Positions 7,720 through 16,242 are shown, counted from the stretch's first letter. The stretch is 25,465 nt of DNA from SURF-33 sp964598885 (GCA_964598885.1 CAZRES010000033.1:1-25465), one strand, 5' to 3'. Numbers and translations: made by a program. Notes: generated from the letters alone by a model not told the origin.

Positions 7720-9408
7720 CTACACCAGCAGCATTTTACTGATGGGCGCACCGGCCGGCACCATGGGATAGACGCATTCCTCGGGCTCCACCACGAATTC
7801 CATGATCACGGTGGTCGGGGCTTCCAGGCCCTGTTTCAGCACGGCTTCCACTTCTTCGGGTTTGGTGGCCCGCAGCCCCATGGCGCCGTAGGACTCGGCC
7901 AGCTTCACAAAGTCGGGCATATGAACCCACTGGGTGGAGGAATAGCGTTTTTCATAAAAAAGCTGCTGCCATTGCCGCACCATGCCGAGGCATCCGTTGT
8001 TCAGGATCACGATCTTGATCGGCAGATTATACTGCATTGCCGTGGCCAGTTCCTGAATGTTCATCTGGATGCTGCCGTCTCCGGCGATATCCACAACGGT
8101 TTTGTCCGGCATGCCCACCTGGGCGCCGATGGCCGCCGGAAATCCAAAGCCCATGGTCCCCAGGCCGCCCGATGAGATCCACCGGCCGGGTTCGGGATAA
8201 TGATAATACTGAGCCGCCCACATCTGATTCTGTCCCACCTCCGTGGTGATGACCGCATCGCCTTTGGTGAGATCAAAGAGCTTTTCAATCACGTACTGGG
8301 GTTTGATGACATCTTCCTGGGTGTAGGCAAGCGGGGCGGTATCCTTCCATTTCTGGATCTGATCCAGCCAGGGTTTGCGAATGGTTTCCATATCGCCCAG
8401 ATCATCGGTTTCCATCATCTGATTTAAAATCTCCAGAGAGATCTTGCAGTCGCCCACCACCGGCACTGTCACCCGGACGTTTTTCTGAATGGAGGTCGGG
8501 TCGATGTCAATCTGCACGATTTTGGCGCCGGTGGCGAATTCATCGGTTTTTCCGGTCACCCGGTCGGAGAATCGCACCCCCACGGCAATGAGCAGATCGC
8601 AATCGGAAACCGACATATTGGCCCGGTAGGTGCCGTGCATGCCGATCATTCCCAGCGACAGCGGATCGGTTCCCGGAAATCCGCCCAGCCCCATGAGGGT
8701 GGTGGTCACCGGCGTCCTGGTTTTATGCGCAAGGGCCGTCAGTTCTTTATGGGCCTTGGACAGGATAACGCCGCCGCCGCAAAAAATGACCGGTTTTCTG
8801 GCCTCCTTGATCATCGCCACAACCTTGGCAAGCTGGCGGCGATTGGGCACATAGGTCGGATTGTACGACCGCATTTCCGGCTGCTCGGGCATCTTGAACG
8901 TCGTGGAGCCGGCGGAAATATCTTTGGGCATATCAATGAGCACGGGGCCGGGTCGTCCGGACCGGGCGATGTGAAACGCCTCCTGGACAATATGCCCGAG
9001 TTTCTTGATATCTTTGACCAGATAGTTGTGCTTGGTGCAGGGACGCGTGATGCCCACGATATCGACTTCCTGAAACGCATCATTGCCGATAAGTTTCGTG
9101 GGAACCTGCCCCGTGATGATCACCAGAGGGATGGAATCCATATAGGCATTGGCAATTCCCGTGACCGTGTTGGTGGCTCCCGGACCCGAGGTCACCAGAC
9201 ACACGCCGACTTTCCCGGTGGCGCGGGCATAACCGTCGGCCGCGTGGATGGCCCCCTGTTCGTGGCGGGTCAGAATATGTTTGATATCGGAGTGGTAGAT
9301 CTCGTCGTAAATATCGAGAATCGCTCCGCCGGGATACCCGAAAATCGTATCCACACCTTCTTCTTTCAGCATGCGCAGCAGGATCTGCGCGCCCGTCATT
9401 TTACTCAT
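7720..9408 (-). CDS. ilvB: Acetolactate synthase large (catalytic) subunit
   Basis: The 562-residue protein is a thiamine diphosphate enzyme that joins two pyruvates, or pyruvate and 2-ketobutyrate, in the first common step of valine, leucine and isoleucine synthesis. Glu50 in RHEQGAIHAADGYARATG is the residue that activates the cofactor. GYPGGAILDIYDEI and VTSGPGATNTVTGIANA are typical of the N-terminal domain. GDGSIQMNIQELATA, about 26 residues before ILNNG, is the Mg/ThDP-binding motif of the C-terminal domain. The central domain would hold FAD in this family. Length is standard. AAAGGAAAA precedes the ATG, and the gene starts 57 bases after ilvD. Confidence 0.96.
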   Translation of the reverse strand: MSKMTGAQILLRMLKEEGVDTIFGYPGGAILDIYDEIYHSDIKHILTRHEQGAIHAADGYARATGKVGVCLVTSGPGATNTVTGIANAYMDSIPLVIITGQVPTKLIGNDAFQEVDIVGITRPCTKHNYLVKDIKKLGHIVQEAFHIARSGRPGPVLIDMPKDISAGSTTFKMPEQPEMRSYNPTYVPNRRQLAKVVAMIKEARKPVIFCGGGVILSKAHKELTALAHKTRTPVTTTLMGLGGFPGTDPLSLGMIGMHGTYRANMSVSDCDLLIAVGVRFSDRVTGKTDEFATGAKIVQIDIDPTSIQKNVRVTVPVVGDCKISLEILNQMMETDDLGDMETIRKPWLDQIQKWKDTAPLAYTQEDVIKPQYVIEKLFDLTKGDAVITTEVGQNQMWAAQYYHYPEPGRWISSGGLGTMGFGFPAAIGAQVGMPDKTVVDIAGDGSIQMNIQELATAMQYNLPIKIVILNNGCLGMVRQWQQLFYEKRYSSTQWVHMPDFVKLAESYGAMGLRATKPEEVEAVLKQGLEAPTTVIMEFVVEPEECVYPMVPAGAPISKMLLV

Positions 9409-9465
9409 GTTCTGTTTTCCTTTCTATCGCTGATATCTGGCATTCAATTTTTCATGCTATTTCAT

Positions 9466-11133
9466 TTATTCCATGACCGCGCCCTTGTCCGCGGATGACA
9501 CCATCCGGCCATAGCGGGCCATGTATCCTTTGGTGATGCGGGGCGAGGGCGGCTTCCATTCCGACAGCCGTTTTTTGATTTCCGCCTCATCAACCATTAA
9601 GGTAATCTTTTTATCGGCAATGTCGATGGCAATCATATCGCCTTCCCGCACCGCGGCAATGGGGCCGCGCTGCATGGCCTCGGGCGACACATGCCCGATG
9701 GCCGCGCCCCGGGTTCCGCCGGAAAACCGGCCGTCGGTGATCAGGGCCACGTGAGCGTCCAGGCCCATGCCGGCAATGGACGAGGTCGGGGTCAGCATTT
9801 CCCGCATGCCCGGACCGCCCATGGGGCCTTCGTACCGAATGACCACCACGTCGCCCTTGTTGATGCTGCCTCCCAGAATAGCCTGACTGGCCTCTTCCTC
9901 GGAATCAAACACCCGGGCCGGACCCTGGTGCCGCATCATCTGTTCCACCACTGCGGACTGCTTGACCACGCATCCATTGGGCGCCAGGTTCCCGAACAGC
10001 ACTGCCAGGCCGCCCTGGGCGTGATAGGGGTTGTCCACGGGCCGGATCACGTCCGGATCCAACACCATTGCCGTGGCGACATTCTCGCGTACAGTGCCGG
10101 CGGTGACAGTGAGGCTGTCACCATGCATTAATCCTTTATCCAGAAGGACCTTCATCAGAGCGGAAAGCCCGCCCGCGTTGTGAAGGTCCTCGATATGGTG
10201 CTTCCCGCCCGGGCTCAAAGAGCAAAGATGAGGCGTGCGCCGGCTGATCGTGTTGATCAGGTCCAGATTAATGGGCGCTTCGGCCTCATGGGCCAGGGCC
10301 ATTAAATGCAGCACCGTGTTGGTGGAACATCCCAGGGCCATGTCCACGGTCAGGGCGTTTTCAAACGCAGCCGGCGTAAGAATGGACCGGGGGGTGATGT
10401 TTTTGTCCAGCAGCTCCATGATTTTCATGCCGGCGAGCTTGGCCAGGCGCAGCCGGGCCGACATCACCGCCGGGATGGTGCCGTTGCCGGGAAGGCCCAG
10501 GCCGATGACTTCGGTCAGGCAGTTCATGGAATTGGCCGTAAACATGCCCGAGCAGGACCCGCAGGTGGGGCATGCCGCGCCTTCAATGGCGGTCAACTCC
10601 GCCTCGTCCATTTTTCCGGCCCGCACCGCGCCAACGGCCTCGAATACCGAGATCAGATCCACTTTCCGATCCGGCTGAAATGGGTGCCGGCCCGCCAGCA
10701 TGGGGCCGCCGCTGATAAAAATCGCGGGCAGATCCAGCCGGGCCGCGGCCATGAGCATGCCGGGCACGATTTTGTCGCAGTTGGGGATCATCACCATGGC
10801 GTCAAATGCATGGGCCGTTGCCATGACTTCCACCGAATCGGCGATCAGCTCCCGGCTGCCCAGGGAATATTTCATGCCCACATGGTTCATGGCAATGCCG
10901 TCGCACACGCCGATGACCCCGAATTCAATGGGCGTTCCACCCGCCATGTAAATACCGGCCTTGACCGCCTCGGTGATCTTGTCCAAATTTACATGTCCCG
11001 GCACGATGGTGTTGGCCGAATTGGCGATGCCGATCAGAGGCCGCCGGATTTCTTCGTCCGTGTATCCCATGGCCTTGAACAATGACCGGTGGGGCGCGCG
11101 CTCAATTCCTTTTTTCGCATTGTCGCTGTGCAT
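9466..11133 (-). CDS. ilvD: Dihydroxy-acid dehydratase
   Basis: The 555-residue enzyme dehydrates dihydroxyisovalerate and dihydroxymethylvalerate to the 2-keto acids that are transaminated to valine and isoleucine. It is an iron-sulfur enzyme. The cluster-binding cysteines are visible in GVCDGIAMNHVGM, PNCDKIVPGM and CPTCGSCSGMFTANSM. The C-terminal half has the RFSGGTRGAAIGHVSPEA signature of the IlvD/Edd family. Length and start match the family (HSDNAKKGIERAPHRSL at the N terminus). A strong site, TGGAGG, lies before the ATG and directly follows the T run of a hairpin terminator, so every transcript must pass that terminator. It is the first structural gene of the operon. Confidence 0.96.
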   Translation of the reverse strand: MHSDNAKKGIERAPHRSLFKAMGYTDEEIRRPLIGIANSANTIVPGHVNLDKITEAVKAGIYMAGGTPIEFGVIGVCDGIAMNHVGMKYSLGSRELIADSVEVMATAHAFDAMVMIPNCDKIVPGMLMAAARLDLPAIFISGGPMLAGRHPFQPDRKVDLISVFEAVGAVRAGKMDEAELTAIEGAACPTCGSCSGMFTANSMNCLTEVIGLGLPGNGTIPAVMSARLRLAKLAGMKIMELLDKNITPRSILTPAAFENALTVDMALGCSTNTVLHLMALAHEAEAPINLDLINTISRRTPHLCSLSPGGKHHIEDLHNAGGLSALMKVLLDKGLMHGDSLTVTAGTVRENVATAMVLDPDVIRPVDNPYHAQGGLAVLFGNLAPNGCVVKQSAVVEQMMRHQGPARVFDSEEEASQAILGGSINKGDVVVIRYEGPMGGPGMREMLTPTSSIAGMGLDAHVALITDGRFSGGTRGAAIGHVSPEAMQRGPIAAVREGDMIAIDIADKKITLMVDEAEIKKRLSEWKPPSPRITKGYMARYGRMVSSADKGAVME

Positions 11134-11150
11134 GATCTGATCCTCCAGCT

Positions 11151-11191
11151 AAAAAAAAGACCGTTATCAGCTCCAAGTGCTGATAACGGTC
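11151..11191 (-). terminator. Attenuator terminator upstream of ilvD (segments 3:4)
   Basis: Read on the minus strand, GACCGTTATCAGC (11191-11179) pairs perfectly with GCTGATAACGGTC (11171-11159) across a 7-base loop, and eight Ts follow (11158-11151). The A run on the other flank extends the stem with A-T pairs. It lies 17 bases before the ilvD ATG and overlaps nothing coding. Because the gene upstream (the efflux permease) ends more than 260 bases away and a leader peptide with alternative pairings lies between, I read it as a regulated attenuator rather than the end of the previous operon. Confidence 0.9.
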
Positions 11192-11297
11192 TTTTTTAAT
11201 TTTTTCTTTTTTAAATCAGGCCATTATCAACACCCGAACCCGTCGCCGGCTACACCGACGATAAGGATAATAATAAGTATCAGGATGTTGACAATGG
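11161..11297 (-). promoter_or_regulatory. Branched-chain amino acid transcription attenuator (four-segment leader)
   Basis: Four 11-base segments on the minus strand can pair in mutually exclusive ways: 1, CCATTGTCAAC (11297-11287, within leader codons 5-9); 2, GTTGATAATGG (11231-11221, overlapping the leader stop codon); 3, CCGTTATCAGC (11189-11179); 4, GCTGATAACGG (11171-11161). Segments 1:2 pair with one G-U, 2:3 pair over all 11 bases with two G-U, and 3:4 is the perfect terminator stem. By the established attenuation model, a ribosome stalled on the Ile/Leu/Val codons covers segment 1 and lets 2:3 form, allowing read-through into ilvD. A ribosome reaching the stop covers segment 2 and lets 3:4 terminate. 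The pairings are seen directly; the behaviour is inferred. Confidence 0.85.
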
Positions 11298-11310
11298 CTC
11301 TATAGTTCAT
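11227..11310 (-). CDS. ilv operon leader peptide (27 residues)
   Basis: A 28-codon frame from ATG 11310 to TGA 11227 encodes 27 residues, of which 13 are Ile, Leu or Val. Residues 9-20 read ILILIIILIVGV and contain only one other residue (Gly). These are the three end products of the operon it precedes. The stop codon lies inside pairing segment 2 of the attenuator. A modest ribosome site (GTGGGA) is 7-8 bases upstream. The likely function is regulatory: translation speed through the run reports the charging of the matching tRNAs. As an alternative, the peptide has the look of a single membrane segment and could also be a small membrane protein, but the four-segment pairing makes the leader role much more likely. 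Confidence 0.85.
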   Translation of the reverse strand: MNYRAIVNILILIIILIVGVAGDGFGC

Positions 11311-11350
11311 TTTGGTTCCCACGCACAAGAATTTTTATCAATATTGTTCT

Positions 11351-11379
11351 TGGCTAACAGGATAATCTTATCATGTCAA
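11351..11379 (-). promoter_or_regulatory. Candidate promoter of the ilv-leu operon
   Basis: A perfect -35 box TTGACA (11379-11374) is followed after 17 bases by a weak -10, TAGCCA (11356-11351). Transcription would start near 11345, about 35 bases before the leader-peptide ATG, which is usual for attenuator leaders. The spacer holds a small palindrome, GATAAGATTATC, and the whole promoter is framed by a 7-bp inverted repeat (GTTCTTG 11346-11352, CAAGAAC 11377-11383). The weak -10 makes the exact assignment uncertain. Confidence 0.45.
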
Positions 11380-11455
11380 GAACGTTTTTTATGTTTTCTA
11401 CTTTTTTTGATCCGACAATCCATCAGAAATTCAGGGCAATTGGCCGCTGGATTTC

Positions 11456-12667
11456 TTATTCATGACGCAACGCGTCAATAGGGTCGAGCCGGGCCGCCTT
11501 GCGCGCCGGGAAATAGCCGAAAATCACTCCGACGGCCCCGGAGAACAGAACGGTTATAACAATAATCTCAAGGTTGAGAATAAACGGGATATTCATCATC
11601 CGGGCCCCGGCCACAGCGGCCCCCAGACCCACGATAATGCCGACCAGTCCCCCAAACAGCGACAATACCACGGCCTCGATGAGAAATTGGAGAAGTACGT
11701 CTTTGCCCCGGGCCCCGATGGCCAGGCGGATGCCGATCTCCCGGGTGCGCTCGGTCACCGATACCAGCATGATATTCATGATGCCGATTCCCCCCACCAG
11801 CAGGCTTACCGCCGCCACCGCCACCAGTAGGACCGTGAGAATCCGGGTCGTGCCGGTCAGGGTGGTCATGATCTGCTTCATGTCGAATACATGAAAATCA
11901 TCGTCTTCGCCTTCCTGGATTCCGCGCCGTTCGCGCATGAGCCGCTCAATATCGGCCTGCACTTTTTCCGTCAGACCGCTGCTCATGGCCGACACGTAAA
12001 TGGTGGACACATCCGTGTTGCCGGCAATGCGGCGCTGAAAGGTCCGCAGGGGAATCAGCACCATATCATCCTGGTCTGACCCGAAGCCGGACTGTCCCTT
12101 GGCCTCCATCGTTCCGATCACCTGGCACGAGAGACTTTTCAGACGGATGGATACGCCCACGGGATTCTGGCCGCCGAAGAGCTGTTTTTTGACGGTGGCG
12201 CCCAGAATGCAGACGGCCCGCCCGGTTTTCAGCTCGGACTCGGAAAACATCCTGCCTTCGGAAATGTCCCAGTCCCGGACAGTAAAAAAGGCGTTATCCG
12301 TGCCGATGACCATGGTGGACCAGTTCAGATTGCCGTAAATGGCCTGTGTCCCCTGGGTGGCGATGGGGGCCGCTGTTTCGATGCCTGAAATTTCGCGTCT
12401 AATGGACTCCACATCCCGGATGGAAAACGCTTCCGCCGCGGTGCGGGTTCCCCCGGGCCCACGGAAGCCCTGGCCGGGCCGCACATTAATCAGATTGGAG
12501 CCGAGACTGGCAATCTGATCAGTCACCTGGACCGTGGCCCCACCTCCCAGGGTCACCAGAGTGATGACGGCGGCCACGCCGATGACAATGCCCAGAATGG
12601 TCAGGGATGAACGCAGCATATTGCGTTGGATTTCCCGGCGGGCCAGAGCGATGGTTTCCCGGATCAT
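11456..12667 (-). CDS. MacB-type ABC transporter permease
   Basis: The 403-residue protein has the FtsX/MacB layout. One N-terminal membrane helix (LRSSLTILGIVIGVAAVITLVTL, from about residue 19) is followed by a periplasmic domain of roughly 220 residues. Three C-terminal helices follow (ILTVLLVAVAAVSLLVGGIGI, FLIEAVVLSLFGGLVGIIVG and the last from about 370). The motifs GGIGIMNIMLVSVTERTREIGIRLAIGA and PARKAARLDPIDALRHE are typical of this family. MacB proteins do not move substrate through the membrane themselves. They couple ATP use in the cytosol to periplasmic work on the TolC exit duct. Its start overlaps the ATPase stop by four bases (ATGA), so the two are translationally coupled. The substrate cannot be told from sequence. 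Confidence 0.92.
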   Translation of the reverse strand: MIRETIALARREIQRNMLRSSLTILGIVIGVAAVITLVTLGGGATVQVTDQIASLGSNLINVRPGQGFRGPGGTRTAAEAFSIRDVESIRREISGIETAAPIATQGTQAIYGNLNWSTMVIGTDNAFFTVRDWDISEGRMFSESELKTGRAVCILGATVKKQLFGGQNPVGVSIRLKSLSCQVIGTMEAKGQSGFGSDQDDMVLIPLRTFQRRIAGNTDVSTIYVSAMSSGLTEKVQADIERLMRERRGIQEGEDDDFHVFDMKQIMTTLTGTTRILTVLLVAVAAVSLLVGGIGIMNIMLVSVTERTREIGIRLAIGARGKDVLLQFLIEAVVLSLFGGLVGIIVGLGAAVAGARMMNIPFILNLEIIVITVLFSGAVGVIFGYFPARKAARLDPIDALRHE

Positions 12668-13374
12668 TGCCGCTCCTTGTCGATCCTGCCGTCCATGAAA
12701 TGAATCCGCCGGCCCGCATAGGCGGCCATGTCGGATTCGTGGGTCACCATGACCACAGTAAGCCCACGGGCCCGGTTAAAGTCGCACAGCAACTCCATGA
12801 TCTCCCGGCTTCGGCCCGAATCCAGGTTGCCGGTGGGTTCGTCGGCCAGCAACACCCGGGGCTCGCTGACAATGGCCCGGGCAATGGCCACCCGCTGCTG
12901 CTGACCTCCGGAAAGTTCACCCGGACTGTGGTTTTCCCGGCCTTCAAGCCCCACCGCGGCCAGCGCTTTTGCCGCCATCAGCCGGCGGGTTCTCCGGAAT
13001 ACCCCACGATAAACCAGGGGCAGTTCCACATTTTCCAAGGCAGTGGTCCGGTTCAACAGGTTAAACCCTTGAAACACGAACCCCAGATAATGGCGCCGCA
13101 GCAAAGCCCGCTGATCCGGAGTAAGTTTTCCCACATCCACGCCCTTGTACCGAAAGGTTCCATTGGTGGGAACATCCAGACACCCCAGGATATTCATGCA
13201 GGTGGATTTGCCCGATCCGCTCGGTCCCATCACGGCCACGAACTCTCCCTCGCTGATATGAAAATCCACGCCGTCCAGAGCCCGCACCATGGCGGCCCCG
13301 GTCCCGTAAATTTTGCTCACGGAGGTAAATTCAATCAGAGAGGAATCGCCGTTTGCTTCAGCGGACGGTTGCAT
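12664..13374 (-). CDS. MacB/LolD-type ABC transporter ATPase
   Basis: The 236-residue protein is a complete ABC nucleotide-binding domain. The Walker A motif GPSGSGKST is at residues 50-58, the Q-loop in FVFQGFNLLNR, the signature LSGGQQQR near 150, Walker B VLLADEPTGNLDS directly after it, and the switch His in VMVTHE. TGNLDS and the position of the motifs place it in the MacB/LolD/FtsE group, which pairs with permeases of the FtsX fold such as the one encoded next. It starts within the stop codon of the membrane fusion protein gene (TAATG) and ends with an ATGA overlap on the permease, so all three are made together. Confidence 0.95.
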   Translation of the reverse strand: MQPSAEANGDSSLIEFTSVSKIYGTGAAMVRALDGVDFHISEGEFVAVMGPSGSGKSTCMNILGCLDVPTNGTFRYKGVDVGKLTPDQRALLRRHYLGFVFQGFNLLNRTTALENVELPLVYRGVFRRTRRLMAAKALAAVGLEGRENHSPGELSGGQQQRVAIARAIVSEPRVLLADEPTGNLDSGRSREIMELLCDFNRARGLTVVMVTHESDMAAYAGRRIHFMDGRIDKERQ

Positions 13375-14681
13375 TATTGCGGCCTCTGGTTGACGGTCTG
13401 GATATCCACCACCAGTTCCATGCCGGGCGACAGGTCGCCGGTCTTGATTTCGGTTTTAAGGCCGTCGGTCACGCCGGTGGTCACGACAATGGGAGTCAGC
13501 TCGCCGTTTTTCACGGTCCAGACAGTGGCCTGCTGCCGGGAATCTTCCACGGTTTTCGGTCTTTCATTTTGGCGGGAAGGACGAGGAAACAGCTTGCTTA
13601 ACACCGAACCGCCGGATGGCGCCTTTTCCGAAGCTTCCGTTGGCGGGGGGATGAAGCGAAGGGCCACATTGGGCGCCAGCAGGGCGTCTTCGATTTCCTG
13701 AACCACGATATCGGCGGTGGCCGTCATGCCCGGACGGAGCAGCCGTTCTGAATTATCCACATGAAGAAGGGTGTCGTACGTGACCACGCCGTCTACAATC
13801 TGAGAACCGTAGCGCACCTGCATGATTTCCGCGGGAAACCGGAGATCCGGATAGGCATCCACGGTAAATTCGGCTTGCTGGCCGGCCTTGACCATGCCTA
13901 CATCCGCCTCGTCCACATCCACATGAAGCTCCATCTGGGTAAGGTTTTCCGCCAGGGTGAAGAGCACCGGCGCCTGCAGGGAGGCGGCAACGGTCTGGCC
14001 GGGTTCCACGGAACGGATCAGTACCACGCCGTTGATAGGAGAGCGGATCCGGGCTTTTTCCAGATCCGTTTCATTGGCATCCAGATCCGCATGGGCCTGG
14101 GCCACGGCAGCCTCCGCCACGGCCTTGGAGGCTTTTGCCCGAGCCAGGGCAGCTTCCGCCGCATCCAGGTCCTGCTCGGACACTGCCCTGCCGCCGCTGC
14201 GTTCGCGAACGGTGATCAGCCGGTTCAAGGCGTTTTCCGCTTCCCGGATGGTGGCGTCGGTTTCCAGCACCATGGCTTCGGCCGAGGCCAGGGCCGCCCG
14301 GGATTTGACCACCCGTGCATGGAGCTTGGAAGTATCGAGCACGGCCAGCACCTGACCTTCGGTCACCCGCTCATTGTAGTCCGCATTCACGCTTTCAATG
14401 ATGCCGGATAATTCGCTTCCCACTTCCACCTGATTGATGGGCTCCAGGTTGCCGGTGGCGGTGACCGTGATGGTGAGCCCGCCCTGTTCAACCGGTTTGG
14501 TGATATATTCCACAGTGGCGGCGCTTTTGCCGTCCATGATTTTTATCCACGCGAAAATCGCCACCCCCGCCAGCAGCGCCAGAATCAGCCAGCGTTTCAA
14601 TCTCCGCCGGCCGCTGGAGGCGGCATCCAGTCCCAGGGTTTTTGCCATGTCATCGGACGGATCCGGATGCACGTCAGTCAT
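13374..14681 (-). CDS. Membrane fusion protein of a MacAB-TolC-type exporter
   Basis: The 435-residue protein is a HlyD/MacA-family periplasmic adaptor. A single membrane anchor lies at about residues 31-46. After it come a first lipoyl half (LEPINQVEVGSELSGII, then VTEGQVLAVLD), a long alpha-helical hairpin rich in Ala and Glu, and the second lipoyl half (KARIRSPINGVVL). Beta-barrel and membrane-proximal domains follow. A Pro/Ser-rich insert (PPPTEASEKAP...) interrupts the last part. It bridges the inner-membrane ATPase/permease and the outer-membrane channel. The start has AAAGGAT 8-9 bases upstream and lies next to the stop of the outer-membrane gene. Confidence 0.92.
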   Translation of the reverse strand: MTDVHPDPSDDMAKTLGLDAASSGRRRLKRWLILALLAGVAIFAWIKIMDGKSAATVEYITKPVEQGGLTITVTATGNLEPINQVEVGSELSGIIESVNADYNERVTEGQVLAVLDTSKLHARVVKSRAALASAEAMVLETDATIREAENALNRLITVRERSGGRAVSEQDLDAAEAALARAKASKAVAEAAVAQAHADLDANETDLEKARIRSPINGVVLIRSVEPGQTVAASLQAPVLFTLAENLTQMELHVDVDEADVGMVKAGQQAEFTVDAYPDLRFPAEIMQVRYGSQIVDGVVTYDTLLHVDNSERLLRPGMTATADIVVQEIEDALLAPNVALRFIPPPTEASEKAPSGGSVLSKLFPRPSRQNERPKTVEDSRQQATVWTVKNGELTPIVVTTGVTDGLKTEIKTGDLSPGMELVVDIQTVNQRPQ

Positions 14682-14684
14682 TTT

Positions 14685-16157
14685 TCAGTATCCTTTCCCG
14701 GTGCGCATGTGTTCCGGTCTTTGCTCATCAACGCCGATCTGCTCCCATCCACCGCCCAGGGCCTTATAGAGCCGGATTAAATCCGCCGCCGCCGTTCCTT
14801 TGCTTTCCGCTACCTGATCTTCAAAGGTCAGTACTGCCCGCTGAGCTTCCAGCACATTCGTGAAATCCGCCATGCCCGAAAGATAATATTCCCGAGCCAA
14901 CGTTTCGGCGCGCCGGGCCGCTTTTGCAGCGGCAATAAGCCGGTCTTGCTTTTCCCGGTCCTCCACATAGGCGCTCATGGCGGTTTTTACCTCCTCCAGG
15001 GCAGCCAGCACCGTTTGTTCATAGGTGACCAGATACTGCTCCTGGATGGCGGACTGAATATCAATCGTGCGCCTGACGGCCCCGGCATCAAAAACTCTCC
15101 AGGACACCCGCGGGCCGATGTTCCAGTAGCGGCTTCCGGAGGTGAACAGGTCCCCGGAATCCGCCGCCTCATATCCGATGGCCCCGGAAAGCGTGAAACG
15201 GGGATAAAGATCTGCCGTGGCTGCGCCGATCCTGGCGGTCTGGGCCGCCAGTTCCCGTTCCGCCTTTCGGATGTCCGGCCGCCGGCGCAGGGTTTCCGCC
15301 GGAATGCCTGTTGCCGCCAGCTCCGGTGCTTCCGGAACCGGCAGGGGCGTTTCCACCAGATCATTTACGGCTCCGGGAGTCCGGCCGACAAGCACCGCGA
15401 GCCGGTTTTTGCCCGCCTCCAGAGCGGCGCGGAAGGCGGGAATTTTCGAACGGGTACTTTCCAGTTGATATCTTGCCTGCTCAAGCGCCAGTTCATTGGT
15501 TAATCCCGCCTCCAACCGGAAGTTGACAAGATCATAGGTATCCGACTGAGAGGCCAGACTTTTAACGGCGTTGGCAAGGCGGGTCTGAAGGGTGCGGATT
15601 TCCATGTAGGCGAGGGCGGTTTCCGCGGTCAACGAGACCCGCACGTCGTTGAGATTTGCTTCTCCCGCCGAAAGATCGGCATCCGCGGCTTCCACTGCCC
15701 GGCGTGCGCCGCCGAACACATCAATTTCCCATCCGGCGTCAAACCCGGTGAAATAGAACGAGCGCGTATCGCCGCTGCCGCTGCTCCGGCTGCGGGAAGC
15801 GCCGCCGGACACATCCAGGTCAGGGTAATATTCCGTCCGGCTTAATCCCCGCCTCGCCCGGGCTTCATCCAGCCGGGCAAGAGCCTTCCGGATATCATGA
15901 TTTTCCGCCACTGCCCGGCAAATCAGATCCGTGAGAACAGGATCCTGAAAAGCGGTCCACCACGCGGCAAGCGCCGCGCCGTCAAGAGGCGCCTTTTGAT
16001 CCGCTCTCCGGATCTCTCCGGCCAGCTCCGCCGGAACCTCCGTTACGGGCGGGTGATAATCCGGCCCCACAGCCGCGCAGGCGGTCAGGGCCAGAGCTGT
16101 AAAGATGGCAACCAGGATATGCCATGTCCCGCCGATTGATTGACGCCAGTGCATCAT
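14685..16157 (-). CDS. TolC/NodT-family outer-membrane efflux lipoprotein
   Basis: From the chosen start this is 490 residues, usual for NodT-type channels. The N terminus is a lipoprotein signal with lipobox LTAC (Cys27), followed by AVGPDYHPP, a hallmark of the family. The rest has two copies of the outer-membrane efflux repeat with long Ala-rich helices (for example RAVAENHDIRKALARLDEAR and RRPDIRKAERELAAQTARIGAA). It would form the trimeric exit duct for the MacAB-like proteins encoded downstream. Start 16157 has GGAA 8-9 bases upstream; a second ATG follows at 16154. The frame stays open to 16229 but the extension lacks signal-peptide character. Confidence 0.92.
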   Translation of the reverse strand: MMHWRQSIGGTWHILVAIFTALALTACAAVGPDYHPPVTEVPAELAGEIRRADQKAPLDGAALAAWWTAFQDPVLTDLICRAVAENHDIRKALARLDEARARRGLSRTEYYPDLDVSGGASRSRSSGSGDTRSFYFTGFDAGWEIDVFGGARRAVEAADADLSAGEANLNDVRVSLTAETALAYMEIRTLQTRLANAVKSLASQSDTYDLVNFRLEAGLTNELALEQARYQLESTRSKIPAFRAALEAGKNRLAVLVGRTPGAVNDLVETPLPVPEAPELAATGIPAETLRRRPDIRKAERELAAQTARIGAATADLYPRFTLSGAIGYEAADSGDLFTSGSRYWNIGPRVSWRVFDAGAVRRTIDIQSAIQEQYLVTYEQTVLAALEEVKTAMSAYVEDREKQDRLIAAAKAARRAETLAREYYLSGMADFTNVLEAQRAVLTFEDQVAESKGTAAADLIRLYKALGGGWEQIGVDEQRPEHMRTGKGY

Positions 16158-16242
16158 AAGCGAATTTCCGATTGTATTTGCCTTTATTGTTACCCGCCGA
16201 TTCGGGCAGGGGTTTTCCCGTATCTGCATAAGTCGATGGATA

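Noticed and set aside
11151..11191. Hairpin as simple end of the efflux operon
   Set aside because: The permease gene ends at 11456, with a candidate promoter and a leader peptide in between. The alternative 2:3 pairing and the position next to the ilvD ribosome site favour attenuation.
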